In this document: positions 50,546 through 64,000 of the stretch, piece after piece
Numbering within the stretch: the stretch's first letter is position 1
How the letters are laid out: every line of letters begins with the position of its first letter
Source: Cyanoderma ruficeps
Lineage: Eukaryota > Chordata > Aves > Passeriformes > Timaliidae
Assembly: GCA_008694505.1 (NCBI GenBank)
Contig: VZDJ01007747.1
Location: forward strand, 33,103,187-33,167,186
DNA length: 64,000 nucleotides
Reading direction: 5' to 3'
Made by a program: the position numbers and the translations under genes
The notes under the pieces: generated by a model
Seen by the model: only the letters and a program-made list of their open reading frames with translations
Told to the model about the DNA's origin: nothing
Databases searched by the model: none

Positions 50546-53500
50546 CCTGCCCTTTCTTCTCCGTTTCTCCTTTCCTAGCGCTGTCACCTTCCTTGTGAGT
50601 TGGCAAAATCCCCACCATTTCTGGTGCCAAAACATCATCTGCAGCTCTGCAAGTTAAAACAGTCTGTCTGTAACTCCCTATTTCAGCACTTTTCTGATCT
50701 TCTCTGAAACAAATTAGGATGGATTCTTGTCTGGAGAATCTGTAACAGAACTCAGGATACTTCCACTGGATTCAGTGCAGCTGTCAGTATACCCCACATG
50801 AAAATTGCCATTCCCCATTCTCTTTTCTTCTTTACATTCTTTGGTAATTTTTAACTCTGGTGCTCTATTTAATGCAAGCATTATAGGGACACTGTATAAA
50901 ATATGTGATGTGAAACAAACTATATTCTAAACAGTCAAGATAGTGATGATCCTTCCTCGACACATATACCCCTGAGACAGTGGAAGTGGCTGTGGTAGAG
51001 AGAAGTCAGCTCTCTGATAAAGTAGCTGCTCACTTGTGCTTACAGAGATCTAGTTTTCTGGGACTGCCAGTGACCTGTCTTACAGAGTGAACTGGCATGA
51101 GATGAAGGCATCTTAAAAGTTGTGACTTTCACAGATGGCTTGGATTGTCCTTTGTGACTATGCAGCACAGGATTATCCCAGATGAAGTGGTTTTCCCTAG
51201 CACTACAGCCTGGAATACAAGTAAGGGAAGAAGGTACCTCAGAGCGGGAGGTAGCATTGTGCATGGTCCCCAGTCCACAACTTTACCTGTGCAAATGGAG
51301 AGAGAGAAAATCCAGCTCCCCAGTGATGAGACCCAAGCACTCAGAGAAAGGAGGTTTCCTGATTCCGAGACTTGAATTTCTTCTGAAATTAAATGCTGTC
51401 TACACTCACAAACTCCTGCTTCTACCTCTGCATTTCACTGCAGATGTTGAAATCACCATTCTGTTTTCACACTCAGAGATGCTGTAATCAATATCACTGG
51501 AAATGTCATTCAGCCTTTCACTTGGATGAAAGGTGATGCTGACATTCTACTTTTCTTGAGTTTCCCAAGAGAACATTTAATCTCTGTGACCTTGCAGATA
51601 TTTAAGGAACCCGTCGCAAGATAACACTGTATTGTGACAGACAGCAGGGACTTTCTCACTGACAGCATTTTGCCAACAGGGACCACAGAAAGCATCTGGA
51701 TTCAGACAGAAAATAGCAATTTAAAAGGAACACATTGTTCATCAGTATCACTCAGTGATACATTATTATTTCTGCCCATCGGAAACAACATTCTTGTACT
51801 TCTCAAGTAAAAAGACCATGACCTATGAATCTGAGAGTGGGAAACTGAGGTGGTAAAAACATCTAAAATTTACATATTGCTAAGTGAAGACCATACCCTG
51901 CCATCCATCTTTACTAGGTTTCTCTTCATAGTTCTTGTCCTTCTGGAAGGAATGTGAGTGTACTCTATGGATGTGCTATCACACTCAAGGATCAACAGGG
52001 ATGGCAGTCACTGAAGCCATTTCTAAAGATCTGTGGCACAAACCTCCAAGGAAAGCTGCTTTGCAAAGCAATAAGAAGAGATACAGGGGTTAATAGTAAA
52101 GATCATTGGGACCCTCATGAAGCTGCTTTGGTCGGTCAGGTGTGGGCACAGCAGAAAGCAAAATAAATTAAACTCCTCCAGCTGGAAAATAAATATGAAA
52201 CAGCAAGTGAATTTGTGCACTTCATGACTGAGTGAGCAAAGCTTAATTCTCTAATTATTACCTCTATTCTACCCAGTGAGATAAAGAGCGAGTTAGGAGA
52301 GATAATCAGGTTCTAAAACACTGTGCCCTCTTGAATTCAGACCAAATGTAACAGTTAGCAGTTGTTCCAATACTGATGTGCTCTCTTGAAAGATCTATAA
52401 CAATGTAATATTTGCTATTTTGCAATTTTATATGTCAGTATCAAGTGAAGAGATGCTTCATTCTTACTTATTTTTTAACCCACTTTTCATTGCTTTTTCA
52501 AATGATTCAGCTGCAGAACCATGCATCTATTGCACAAAAGTTTGGTTAAGTATTCTACATTACATTATTCTAAATATTCATATTGTTTTAATTTAATATA
52601 AATTCTGCTAATACCAGCCAGATGTCATCTTGCATTCACAGTCTTAGTTACGTCAATGGCAGATCACATTAGGATTGATCATAAAATCCCCTGCTTTCAC
52701 AAAAGCACTCTGTACTTGTAGCTACTCTACAACACAAAAGAAGGGGGGCAGGGAGGTCCTTTTTAGTTTTTTTCAATATGAAAAGAATAAAAAATATCAA
52801 TACAATAACTCTAAATGGTACTTGCAGTCAGATTATGCGTTAATTATCCCATGACCCCTAAGAGTGTCTGATAACTAAATAACATTCTAATCATTTGTTT
52901 CAGCACTTCAAGATTAAATTTTATTCATTCAATACCTGCACTAGATAAAAGCAAAAAAAAAAAATGGAAGATATTTGATTTGGGTTCATGCAATTAAGAA
53001 GGATATCAAGGAAGCTGATCTATTCCTCCTTCTTATCTTGTGCCTTTCTTCATGAAAAAGAAAAGAGCAGCTAAGAAATGAAAGTCTGACTGAATAGCAT
53101 CTGAACTTAACACAAAGAGGAAGATTGTCAAGTTCACACAGGAGGTTGTCAGCCAGCAGAGTGAGGCGCCGCAGCAGCCGGGCTGCAAGTCAGCTGGCAC
53201 AGCTGAATTTTGGAGAGGTGATGCAATTCTGAGAATGAACAAACTTGTTGCCACGGCAGACACATTTCCAAAAATGGCTGTTGCTGTGTGTTGTGTGCAA
53301 GGAAAGGGATCAAGGGAGGAAAGCATCTCACCTTAATTGGCATAGGTGACTGGAAGAACGATCATCACTTCCAGGAAATGGCCATCTGAAGGGTCAGGGT
53401 CCCCAGCTGCCTCAGCAGAACCATGACAATTAATAGTGCTCAGAGCAGCTTCTTGGTGAGCTGGCTGTAGGGGGAATGAAGTCTGAAATGGCTTATGAGC

Positions 53501-56500
53501 ACACCAGAAGTGGATCTGCAGATCAGTGCTGCACAATGTACGTCCCAGTATTTGACTTCAACTCTACTCAACTCTAGGCTGACCCTCCAGGTTCAGCCCT
53601 AGCATGAGAATGGGAAAGGTGTATTTTGGGAGGGCACATTCCAGTTTAGTTTCATTTCAAAGGAACCCATTTTTATATGCCTCAGATTCACTCTGTGATA
53701 TTAATCGAAGTGTATGGAATAAGAAAAAGTGGGACAAACAAGGTAAAAGGACTTACATGTTTCAGAAGAGACATGTTTTAAATTATTTTTAAATATTACT
53801 TAATCCAACAAGCCAAATAAATGATTGTGAGTTACTTAGTGCAGTGTTTGGTAGGAAATATTTCCCATATGTTCCCCTCAGGACAGCAAGAAAGGTTTTT
53901 TTGATTTCTCCTTCTTGTTGATACACACTGGTTTCCAGAGTCAGATAACTGAGGTTTCTACTTGTTCTTTTGCTCAGTATTTCCTTTCACATATTTCTCA
54001 AGATTTTCCTCAACAGACACTGAAGCAGAGTCTTTCCCCACTTGCCCAGGGCCTCCAGCTGTGGAGATACAGACTTTTTTAAAGCAATCCACAGCACAGA
54101 GAGTCAGGAGTAAAATAGAGCTAAAACTGACACAGTGCTGACCATCAGCTCACCCAGTCAGAGTGAGGGTTGTGGAGGTTTCTCCTGTTGCCTGGAATTA
54201 CAATCCACAAGCCTGGAGCTAAATGTTTCTACCCCATTTGCAAGGAAAAAAGAGCAAGGGCGGTTCCACCTCACAGGATCTGATAATCCAATTAGAGTGT
54301 CCCTGCAATGTCAAAGAGCCAAGTTCAAACCACTCTTCTGGATGATTTCATTTTTGCCTCTTCTATGCTGGGGATTCCTCCTGTGGGAGCTATTCTTTGT
54401 GCACACAGCATTAAACATTTAGCAGGGACTAGGACCTCAGCTTCCTAGATCTCAGCTGAGTACACTTACCAGGGGCGGGTATAGACTCAGTAGGACCAAT
54501 TATTATTTAACTTAGAATTAACCTGAATCAAAGCTAGCTGAGCAGCTCCAACGGGAGGGATACCCATGGAGAATGGCTGATAGCCATTTTCCTGGCACGT
54601 GAGACATCAAAGCCTGCTTAGAACATAGACATTTGAGTTGGGACTTCCTCTTTCCCAGAAAGCATTATGTCATTTTGGGAGGCAAGGACTGCAAGCCACA
54701 GGTCACAGGTGATTTTGTACCGTTAATGCCTCAGGAAACATTGTTAAAAAGTGTGTGGGAATTGCTATTCTGAGAAAACAGCTGTGGGCCTCCGTGGACA
54801 GAGGATGTGTTCCAGGTGAGCTGATGGAGTGTCTGTGCCCAAGTGAACGCTCCCCTTCCACATTTTGGGTGAATCTGGCCCTGCTGCACAATCCAGACTA
54901 GTCTGCTGCTTAGCAAATAAACAGAGCAAACAAATTGAACAGAAATCAAATTCTTGCCTCAGTAATGATACAATTCCCCAAGGTTTCTGGTGCTGTCAGT
55001 CATTTCAAGATTACAGGTTTTCAGACAAAGCAGGTGGACGAATACGACATCAGTGTAAAAGCATCAGTACCTGCTCCCTGCTGTATTGTTGCAGTGACAG
55101 ATATGCATTTCTGTCATAAGAAGAGTTGCAGAAACAGACAGGTCAGGCTGACAGGACAATATGTATATTTTGTGGGAGAAGATAACAATGCCAAAAACAT
55201 GGTCCTGCTATTTCTTTATATTTCAGTGATCACACAGATAATCTCATGTCTTTTTGAATCACTGTTTACAGGTCTTCACATCATGTGATGATAGCAAACA
55301 CTGTGTAGTTCCATCATCCTGATGGGCATTTTCTCCCTGGCATATGCTGAAATTCAAATTCAGTCACTGTCCTGTGAAAAAAGAAATAAATTTAAAAAAA
55401 GAGAAAAATCTAGGTTATGAACCAGAGCTGTTTATTTGCCAGTATCAGCTGACATTGGAGGCAAGTTAGAATTTTTCAATGTATGGAATATAACCAATGC
55501 ACTAACATGTCAGCTCTGTAGTGGAGACAAAGCCATTCTGAAAAAGTGCAAGTTCTCCAATGACTTTCTGTTTAATTTATATTTTGTTACTTTAAAATTT
55601 TTATGTATTTCCATTTCTCTTCTAACTTGCAAGAGAAAATTATGAGATCACAGAAGGCTGCCACTTCAGAAATCAGGAAATCTCAGCAGCTGAAAGAAAG
55701 AGCTTTGCTGTGAGATGTATTCAGCTTCACTTTCAGACCCAGAAGTCTGAGACAGTGTGGGATGTCTTTGAACTTCTTAGTGCTGATCATTAAAACTCAA
55801 TATAAATTTTATCCCATTTTGAGATTCTTCTGTTTTAGGGCTGATTGAGCTATTAGGCAGCTATAAAATCTACCATATAAAATTATGAGTGATATAAACT
55901 ACTAGCATATAAAAACTTGTATTAATGTAACCAAGGTTACAAACAATAATGCTTAAAAATGAGGAAATAGCAAATTTATAGCAAACTCAGACATTAATTC
56001 TCTTCAATTTGCTCATTATATGGATTAAAGCACAGGATTTTTCTGCCTATTATTTTATTCTATCTTTATTCCCAGTGATTGCTATAAATTAAGAGCATTA
56101 CAGCAAATTATCTGTAATCATAAGACTACCTATTTTTCCCTCAAATAAAATAGTATAATCCCATAAATACAGCTGGGTGGGCAGGCATGCACTTGATTTC
56201 TTTTGTATAGAAAACTCTTTAATTAAAAAAATCCTAATCCAAGACAGAATGAAAACCATAATGATAAGAGAAATTAAATTCTGAAAGAAAATCAAATGGC
56301 ATGAATCTTTTAGCATTAAAATTAAACCATTTAATCTGGAATTTGACTTCCTGCAGGGTGTTGCAGTTGCTAGAAGTTAGTGAAAAATGCATTGCAATAC
56401 ACTTTAAAAAATAATCTGTTGAGGTCTATTCAACACAGAGATACTTGCCTTGTTTGATGAAGTTTCTGAGCGGAATGCTGTGAGAGGTTGGTAAAATGTT

Positions 56501-58000
56501 CTGTGAAAGCATGCCAAAGTGTTTCCTGTAAGTATGCAGTTAAAATTTCCCCCAGATGTGTGATGTCACTATTGCCAGAGACAAGACACAAAGCTCTAGT
56601 ATCCCTGGGTGGCGTTGGTGCGCTGTTCTCATGGAACCAGGAATGCTGGGCTACCATAACTCTCTAATACTTGACATTTCATTAAATTAAAGCAATTAGG
56701 GGCAAAAAGCAATCAAAACACCAGAGTTGTTCTGTGCTGAGAAGACCGGAACACTCCCTTCTCAATTAGCTTTCCACAGCAGAATGGCAAAGCACTTCCC
56801 AAAGTTAAAGTGTTACACCAGAAACCAGCTTATATCCAATGCTCTCGATCAATCAGCTTTGGTTCATAAACCCAGCAATTAGCAATACAAAAACTCTTGG
56901 AGTGAGACAAAAATTAACAACATTTTTGTTTGTATAGGACTGGATTTCCTTTGATCAATGTTTGTAAATGACTGGAAATGACATAAAAAATAGAGCGAGC
57001 TGTAAAACTTCACAAATAAATTTTACAGGTTAAGGCCAATATTAAAACTAATCATATGTGTTTTAAAACAAAAACACCCAAATTTAAAATGATGCTTTCA
57101 CATTCTCTCAAAGACAAGGGCCGGTTTTTCCAAGGGGCTGTATCTGCACATCCATGCTCTATAGCCTATGGATAAATGGCAATGTACCGGCACAAAATTG
57201 TGCAGATTTTGCAGTAGTCATTTCAACTACAGTCACTGTGTATTAGGACAAAAAATGTGCTTAATATGTTAAAAAAAATGGAAACAAGACTCAACCTAAA
57301 CTTCTTAGAGTCTCCAAACTATGGCGTGAACTATGCATTCTAAATGGAGAAGCAGTTTGGACTGTTTTAATTTAATTGTTCTTACTTTTAGTCTTGTGGG
57401 CTCTGTGGAAGATGTCAATGTTTAGGGATCTCTAGTATTCTGCTTTGGTCATTATTGATGAGTGTTTACAATTCTCCAGGTGGAAATAAAATGGTAGACA
57501 ACAGCCAGTGCCATTGTCACATCACTGGATGAGGTACTTTCCATCTCCGAAATTCAAGAGCATTACAAATGGATAACAGCCCAATTTTCCATAGGCAAGG
57601 ATTTAAGAACTTGCAAAACAAGTAGGATTCTCTTATTGAAGAGTAATAGCATTACAGCTAGTGGAGAATCAGAATGTTCTGTTAGAGCCACTGGGGAAAT
57701 TATTTCAGCTATAAATGTTGAAGGAAAAGAACATGAACTAATGAATGCAAAACTCTCTATGCAACCATAGAGTTGTGCCTCATAATGCTATTGCCCCAGT
57801 AATGCCATCTTCAAGAGAAATTTATACTCAGTTGCCCAACCATTTTTCTCCAGCAGATGATGATGATTAAAGAATTAAAATCTATCAAGTTGCAGTCAAA
57901 ACATTACTCAGATGCCCATCTTAAAGGGCTCATATGGCACAATAAAAGAACAAAAGCAAGAAGCAAAATGAAGGGGGTTTTCACTGCAACCCTAGCTGCC

Positions 58001-58230
58001 AAACTGATTCTGGGCTTGCTCTACCCACTGCTCCAGATGAAGTGTATTTTTTTAAGCCTTTGAAAGATGAACAAGAATACAGGCTTCCTTTGACTTGGAG
58101 ACCAGTGGCACTCCTCAGGGTTGGTATTGGGACGGGCACTGTTTAACATATTTGATGGTGACATGGACAGTGAGGCTGAACAAACCCTCAGCAACTTTGA
58201 CAATGACAGTTGTGAAGACAATGCTTTTTC
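58001..58230 (+). mobile_element. CR1-type LINE fragment, reverse-transcriptase catalytic core, decayed
   Basis: The plus strand at 58101-58121 gives TSGTPQG, the reverse-transcriptase motif normally TSGVPQGSVLGP. After a frameshift between 58122 and 58138, LFNIFDGDMDSE follows (58139-58174), then TLSNFDND. In the family this is LFNIFINDID...TLSKFADD. The catalytic FADD box therefore reads FDND at 58196-58207 and the frames are broken, so the copy cannot be active. Neither the 5' part nor the 3' tail is recognisable, so outer limits are approximate. CR1 is favoured over an ERV because of the block order and spacing. Confidence 0.78.
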
Positions 58231-61200
58231 AGGCTTAAAAAAAATGTGATACTCTAAAGCAGAAGGGAAATCCTTCATTAATGTAGCCAAACATTACAAG
58301 AAAAAAATAAATTAGCAGAGTTTTTTACACCTTTCTGGGTGAATCCCCATGTATAAAGCACCCACAAATAAAATTTTCACATCCATTTTTAACTTCACTT
58401 TTTTAGGTGCTGAAACTTACTGAAGCAAAACTAAAGCAATGAACTAAAGTAGAAAGAAGCAGAGTGAAGTTATTAACAGCTAACAGCATGGGTGTTGCCT
58501 CAGGCCAGAAATAGCTGATGGATGATACAACAACAGTCAGCAGACAAATCCTCATTACAATTGTAAATTTTGTGTCCTAAACAATTTTCTCTCTTCACTA
58601 TCATCCCTACACTCACTTTTTGCAGCAGCTGCACTATCACCTTCCAGTGCTGGCACGGCTCTCTTATTCTGTATCCCTGGCACAGAACATAAGGTCTGAG
58701 ATTGCCGCTGTCAAAGTGAAATGATGTGTTTGGAGGAACATCGTAGCAGAGGGAGCAGAGGTAATGTCCAGGTGTGTACTGGCCAACCTACAGCATGCTG
58801 ACAAGGAAGGCTGCCCAGTGCAGGATTTTCTGGGGAAAATAAATAGGGGCAGGGAGCACCTGCCCATGAGCAGATGCAGCACACATTCTGTATGGCATGG
58901 AAGAGACAGGATGTACAACCACAGAGTATCTGGCTGAACTGTACTCTCCTGCCCTTAGTTCACAGAAAAAAAGTTTTTAAAAGAATACAATAGTACTTGA
59001 GCGGAAAACTGGTGGAAATATTAGGCTCTCAGAAAATGTCACAAATAAGTTTGACCCAAAAAAACCATCCTCTTGGCTGTAGATGCATCTAAATATGTGG
59101 TCACGTGCTCTTCTCCACTCAGCACAATATTATATTTAGTCATATATTTATATACTATATCATAAAGCACACACAAAAGGATAGAAGCAAAGATGCCTGA
59201 GCAACCTCTACTTCTCCTTCCCTAAGAATCTGGTGGGTTTATTTGCAACTTAAAAAATGTTTTTTTTTATGTAGGATTGGTGTTGCTCACATTAAAAATA
59301 GGTGAAACAGAATGCAACATGCAGAGCCAACTTTCAGCCTGCTGTAAACTCACTGGAGCCACTAGACTAACACAAGTTGCAAACGTGGCGTGCATGTAAA
59401 CAAAGAATGTTCTTTCTTGACTCATGTATATTCTGGGCGGGCACTGAGACAGAAGCAGCTCTACAGGAGAAACTTAACTCCCCTGCCTTTAAAAGTAAAG
59501 TGGTGAGGGTAACTATCTAGCTGCTTGATTAATGAAAATAGTCTTTAGTGTGAAACCTATGACTAACATGTTCAATAGGTCTCTCTTTATTGATAAATTA
59601 CTATATATCTCCAAGCATGCTATAATTAGGTAATAGGGCAGAGTTGTAAATCTAATTCAATTTTTATTGATGTACCTCAGCTTTGTATCCCATCCTGTGG
59701 GACCAAACCAATGGGTTGGTTTTATTCCTTTCTAATTTTAGAGAAATACATCCACTGCACTCAGAAATCTTCTGTCTACAAGCTATTGATGAGTGCATTA
59801 AACAGGGCACTCATTACTCTTCTACCATTTTTTGTTACTTCTTCACCTCTTTCTGTTTGTTCCTGTCTTCTAAGCTTACATAAAACAGAAACAAAATAGG
59901 AAGGTACTTTGTCACCACTTAGATGTTGCTGTCTGTACTTCTGTTTCCCATTTTGTTTGAGCTTGGATTCAGCTCAGCTATGAATTCATTGATATGTTGA
60001 ATCTGTCTGACACAGAGAACTGCCTTTAAAAGAATGGGTCATGTCAGCTTATTAAGGTCCAGAACAAACAGGTATCAACCTCCCTGCTCCAGCTGGGAGG
60101 ATTGAGTCTCCTTTTTTGTTTTGGGTTATTAGCCTTTGATTTATAAGAAGTGCTACCATTTGTTCATGTGCTCAGCAAGGTAGCTAAAAAAAAATTAAAA
60201 TTAACTGGTGGAGACTAATTTTCTCATCCTGCATGCTATTTTGCACTGTTCAAGAGGAGCAAAAATAAAATAATGAAATAAAATAAAATAAAATTTATCA
60301 AAATTTGCACGTACAAATAGAAAAGTTACTGATCCAGATACCCCTCAACTTATTTCATATGGAAGAAGGAGTGACCTGAATAATTTTAAAGGTGAAATTC
60401 AAAGCTAAAGCAAACTTTTGTCTAATCCTTGATGTACATGTTGCCCCAGCCCACAAACCAAAGTGTGTTTCTCACTCAGGTTCCCTCTCCCAGTGGTTCA
60501 TTATCTCCTCAGGTTTCTCTGCAGTTAATTAGGGTCAGACACTGTGGCAATGTAACATGATTTATTCTGTGGACTTTAGAGAAGCCAAGGCGATGTCACG
60601 CACACCTACCAGCTGAGAACCAAGAACTCTGTTTCTTTTTCTCAAGCACTGGGCTCCCATAGAGCACCAGGATTCTTGTGCCTTAAGATTCAAGAGAAGC
60701 ATCAAAAAGGCAGTTTGACTGAATTAGCTTCTCAACTGTTACAACATATTGATATTTCCTTACAAAGGCAGATTCCAAAATTTAATTTCTGAATGTCTAA
60801 ATTCCCACTGAGAACTGGATGGAAATAATTTTCATCTCTTGCATAAGTGCAAAGAGGTCGTTTTAGCAAAGCTTGTAACACCAAATGTTTAGCTATTCTA
60901 TTATATAACAGTGTGCAAGCTGGGGACTACTCAATAAAACTGGATTTCTTTAGAAATCTATAGATATTCTGATACTATTTCACTTCAAATATTGATTTAT
61001 TTATTTCTCTGAGTTGCCTGTTGCTTTTCCATTATTCTTTGCTACTACTCTTTGGGAGTCTTGCATACCTTTCCACCAATCAGTTAAGTTTAAAGGTTGA
61101 TTCACAGAGGAGCCAGATTTTCAAAAGTTGGGGCTGTTGGCCATCAAATTGTCTTTGTCAGAGCCATCAAAACTGTGTTCCCTTCTGTTGCTACGTCTAA

Positions 61201-64000
61201 CTGCTTGCGCACAGAAATGTACACTCCTTAAGTTATGAGATGTCAAAAGGTGTCAAAGAAAAGGATTGTAGGAATTAATAAGAAGCTGCTGACAAGATGT
61301 CAATCGGCAGAAAAAAAATCACCCTTTCACATATAAGACATAGGGAGCTGGGATTTTACTTGCCAGATAGAGAAAGACATATTACAGATAAGAAAGAATT
61401 TTATATGCCATTTTATGATCCAAATTCTATTATTTCAAGACTTGTACACCGATAAACAATAGCAAATACGAGAGGACTGGGCATTTTGAATATTACTGCA
61501 GGGCTTATGTGATGACTTTCTTAGTTTGCAGGAATGTATGTTATACTTTCATTGTGAGGTAAATCTCAGCCTTTGCCTAATTTATGGAAAGATAAAAACA
61601 TCATTGGTTAGAACTAGCAAGCTTTTTCACAGGGCAGCACTATAAATCCACAAAACTGCATACTTTTCAACTGACAATACTAGATCATTTGAAAAAAAAA
61701 TCTGTTTCCATCTGGTCAGCATCTGTTAAACTCCATATCTCTATGGGGTGCATAAGATTTTTTTTGCTCTAGCTTTTGCTAAGTTTGACCCAATTTAATT
61801 TCAAAAAAAACCAAGCAGATGCACATATTAGAGAGACAAGAGTGAAAGAGACAATCTTCTTTATACCTAACCTCAGAGATACCTGAACATCTCTTGTATG
61901 AAACACAGATTAATTACCTGGCCCTTCTGTATGCTGATCCCAACTCTCTTTATTTCAGTTCTTGAGAATGCTGTCCTTTGATGATAACCACTGTGGAATA
62001 AAAGACATTTTGGAGCCTTTACTTATTATTAGCTGATTTCATTGGCCAATGACTATGTGAAATACTTTAAAATTCCTTTAGTCAAGGACAGCTTTCTCAA
62101 CTTGTGACACAAACAAGAGATGACATGGGAAAACTGGCATGCCCAGGATCCCATGCTAGATGAGGAGCTCAGTCCTCTGTCCCCTCACCCAGGATTTCTG
62201 TTCATGGTGGGGTACGACCACGTGGCCAGTTTAGAAGCCACTGTTGCTGATCTTACAACTGTCACAAGAATCATGAATTAATACAGCAGTAAACAATGAC
62301 AGTTCTACTTGTTAGCACCATCTGATTTCCATCGCTGTTAAACTTCCCACCTAAGTTTTGTCACTTCAAGTATTGTAAAATTTACTCTTTAAAAAAATAC
62401 AGGTGACAGAAATACATGCGAAATACGTCTGCTGTATTAGCAAAGGTATCAGTCGGTTTTCATCATGGCAAAGCACTAAATCCTTTGTTCATATAAAATG
62501 CATTTTCATCCAGAATCCCTCATTATCCTGTTTATTTGGTCACTTTCACCTGTTTCATACCATTACTCTGCTTTCTCTGGGGAATCACTACTGATTTGAA
62601 GCAGTATTAGATAAAGGTGAGGCCAGACCATACCTCAGAATGACTTGAAGTTTCCTTTATTTTGTGAAAGGTTGATTTAACATTAGATCAAGCATTTCTT
62701 GAAGTCTTTTCATAAAATTGAAGTTCTACTGAAATATCATGTTTAGAGATAATCGCATGCCTTAGAAGTCGTGGATTATGTGTATCATGTAAGATATTAA
62801 ACCTGTCAAGATGTTGTTTTTAATACATCTTTTAGTTAAAACCATGTCTTGACATGGATTATTCCTAGCATAGTTTCTCACACATCGGTTCAGCAAGCAA
62901 TCACCCACTACATCCATCATTTCTGTTGCTGTCTCACCATATGTCTCAGAGGGGTGTAGGGGGGAAGTTTCCAGTTAATCATTTTTTTTGCATTTGGTAT
63001 GCAAATCACTCAAAATTGAATGATGTGGCAATTTCAAGAAGTATTGTCTTAAGCAACACTGGAGTTTCAGTACTGAGCTAAGTTTGATAGGTTTAGTGTA
63101 TAGTTTGTTTTCTTTTTTGCTTGCATCTTAACAAAATTTTACAGCTAGAAAAAATTCTCATTATAATCTCCAGCCTATTTCCTCCTCAGAGATATGCTTG
63201 TAAAAATTGGCTTTATATTATCTTAGTGTAAGCCTTCTGCCTGTAATATTTCAAACCTTCATCTGTCCTTGGCTGCCACGACATTCATCCATCTGACAAA
63301 ATGGGGGGGGAAATGTGCCAGGCTCTGAGTGAATGCTCCTTTAAGTGAATTTGCTAGCCAGGCATAAAGGATGCTGTGCTCACTGAGGCTATGCTGGGGC
63401 TGCAGCAACACGGGTCCTGTGACTCCTGCAGCCACAGGGCAGGGCAGGACACTGAGGCTTGGGCTACATTCCATCCACAGGGCTTCTGCTTCAAACAGCA
63501 ATCTGCTCTCATCAGCTGGGAATTAAAACACACAACAGTGCCACTGTGTAGGTTGCTCTTTGCTCTCTGAAGATGCATATAATGACACAAACAATGGTTT
63601 GTTGAGTTTCAGATTCATTCCCTAACCTCACAGAAAGCTCTGCATACTGCTGCTGGATATCAGGAATTGTCTGGCCATAAATGCACATCAGTAAAGCACA
63701 GAAGGCTCAAATCTAGGAAATTAATCAGAGCTTGAGTAAAATCTTTGCACAAAATCAGCACGGCATTGAGACCTAAATTTCTCATCTGTATAACCAGTCA
63801 GGCCTCAGCTGGACACAAGAACAAGACAGAGATGGGAAGAAGGAACATTATTAATTTCCATCTGAGATTTTTCTGAAAGGGTTGTGCTGTGCATAGACTA
63901 CCAGGGACTCTCTCAGGCTGCCTGCGCTGTCTTTCTCTGTAGGTAATAGCAGGGATGCACAGAAGTTATTGCTACCAACAACTAGTTTTGATTTCATACT
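58231..64000. other. 5.8-kb non-coding stretch, no gene recognised
   Basis: A+T-rich DNA with no recognisable LINE, LTR or exon. It holds an (AAAAT)n microsatellite at 60261-60295, several short A or T runs, and a G8 run near 63303-63310. Frames near 63259-63590 run on both strands through a G+C-richer patch and show no family resemblance. Confidence 0.55.
60261..60295. repeat. (AAAAT)n microsatellite
   Basis: AAAATAAAATAATGAAATAA followed by AATAAAATAAAAT: seven or so pentamer units with one interruption (AATG). It is likely length-polymorphic. Confidence 0.85.

Larger units (their letters stand above)
46711..58000. other. 11.3-kb non-coding stretch, no gene recognised
   Basis: No exon or recent repeat is recognised. 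It contains an unassigned block at 48100-48760 that may be an old repeat, an old amniote-repeat relic at 49881-49975, a short duplication at 50512-50545, and long A+T-rich parts (47070-47600; 52430-52620; 55800-56300). Frames up to 117 codons (54935-55288) have no known relatives. Confidence 0.5.

Noticed and set aside
54935..55288. 117-codon plus-strand frame with a hydrophobic end, as a small membrane protein
   Set aside because: The hydrophobic stretch comes from T-rich DNA; no homologue or promoter context is recognised.
1..64000. CRISPR arrays, operons, prophage, plasmid or other prokaryotic systems
   Set aside because: No regularly spaced repeats or dense coding; LINE, SINE and LTR content shows vertebrate DNA.

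Overview
The window looks like about 64 kb of intergenic or intronic DNA from a bird, most likely a passerine (songbird group). Three things point there. Several CR1 LINE fragments are present at different levels of decay. One element at about 37241-37385 joins a tRNA-Ile-like head to a CR1-type 3' tail, the layout of the passerine SINE TguSINE1. A solo LTR resembles avian ERVL-type LTRs. The background is A+T-rich. I recognise no cellular protein-coding exon, rRNA, functional tRNA, CRISPR array or bacterial-type feature. All longer open frames look like chance or retrotransposon remnants.

Layout. 1-345: reverse-transcriptase part of a CR1 ORF2 on the minus strand, cut by the window edge. About 3.2-5.3 kb: weak traces of very old amniote repeats. 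8721-9560: CR1 on the minus strand with the end of ORF2 and the 3' tail. 11207-12607: a complete solo LTR on the minus strand, flanked by a perfect 5-bp duplication (GACAG) and carrying a CpG-rich core. 12.6-23 kb: non-repetitive sequence with some candidate conserved blocks. 23-32.7 kb: the densest LINE region, with a possible L2/MIR-like tail and then five CR1 fragments of different ages, all on the minus strand. 37.2 kb: tRNA-Ile/CR1 SINE on the plus strand. 44-45.3 kb: candidate regulatory sequence rich in homeodomain and POU octamer motifs. 46.0-46.7 kb: CR1 on the plus strand whose tail matches the SINE tail. 58.1 kb: a decayed CR1 reverse-transcriptase core on the plus strand. 58.2-64 kb: nothing coding.

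There are no genes here to act together. The content is a layered record of retroposition: very old CR1 and L2/MIR-like relics, then younger avian CR1 copies, then the SINE and the solo LTR. I found no evidence for a new biological system. The best items for a second look are the bounded solo LTR with its promoter-like, CpG-rich interior, and the SINE with a LINE copy sharing its tail in the same window. Family assignments rest on recalled consensus patterns, not on a database search.
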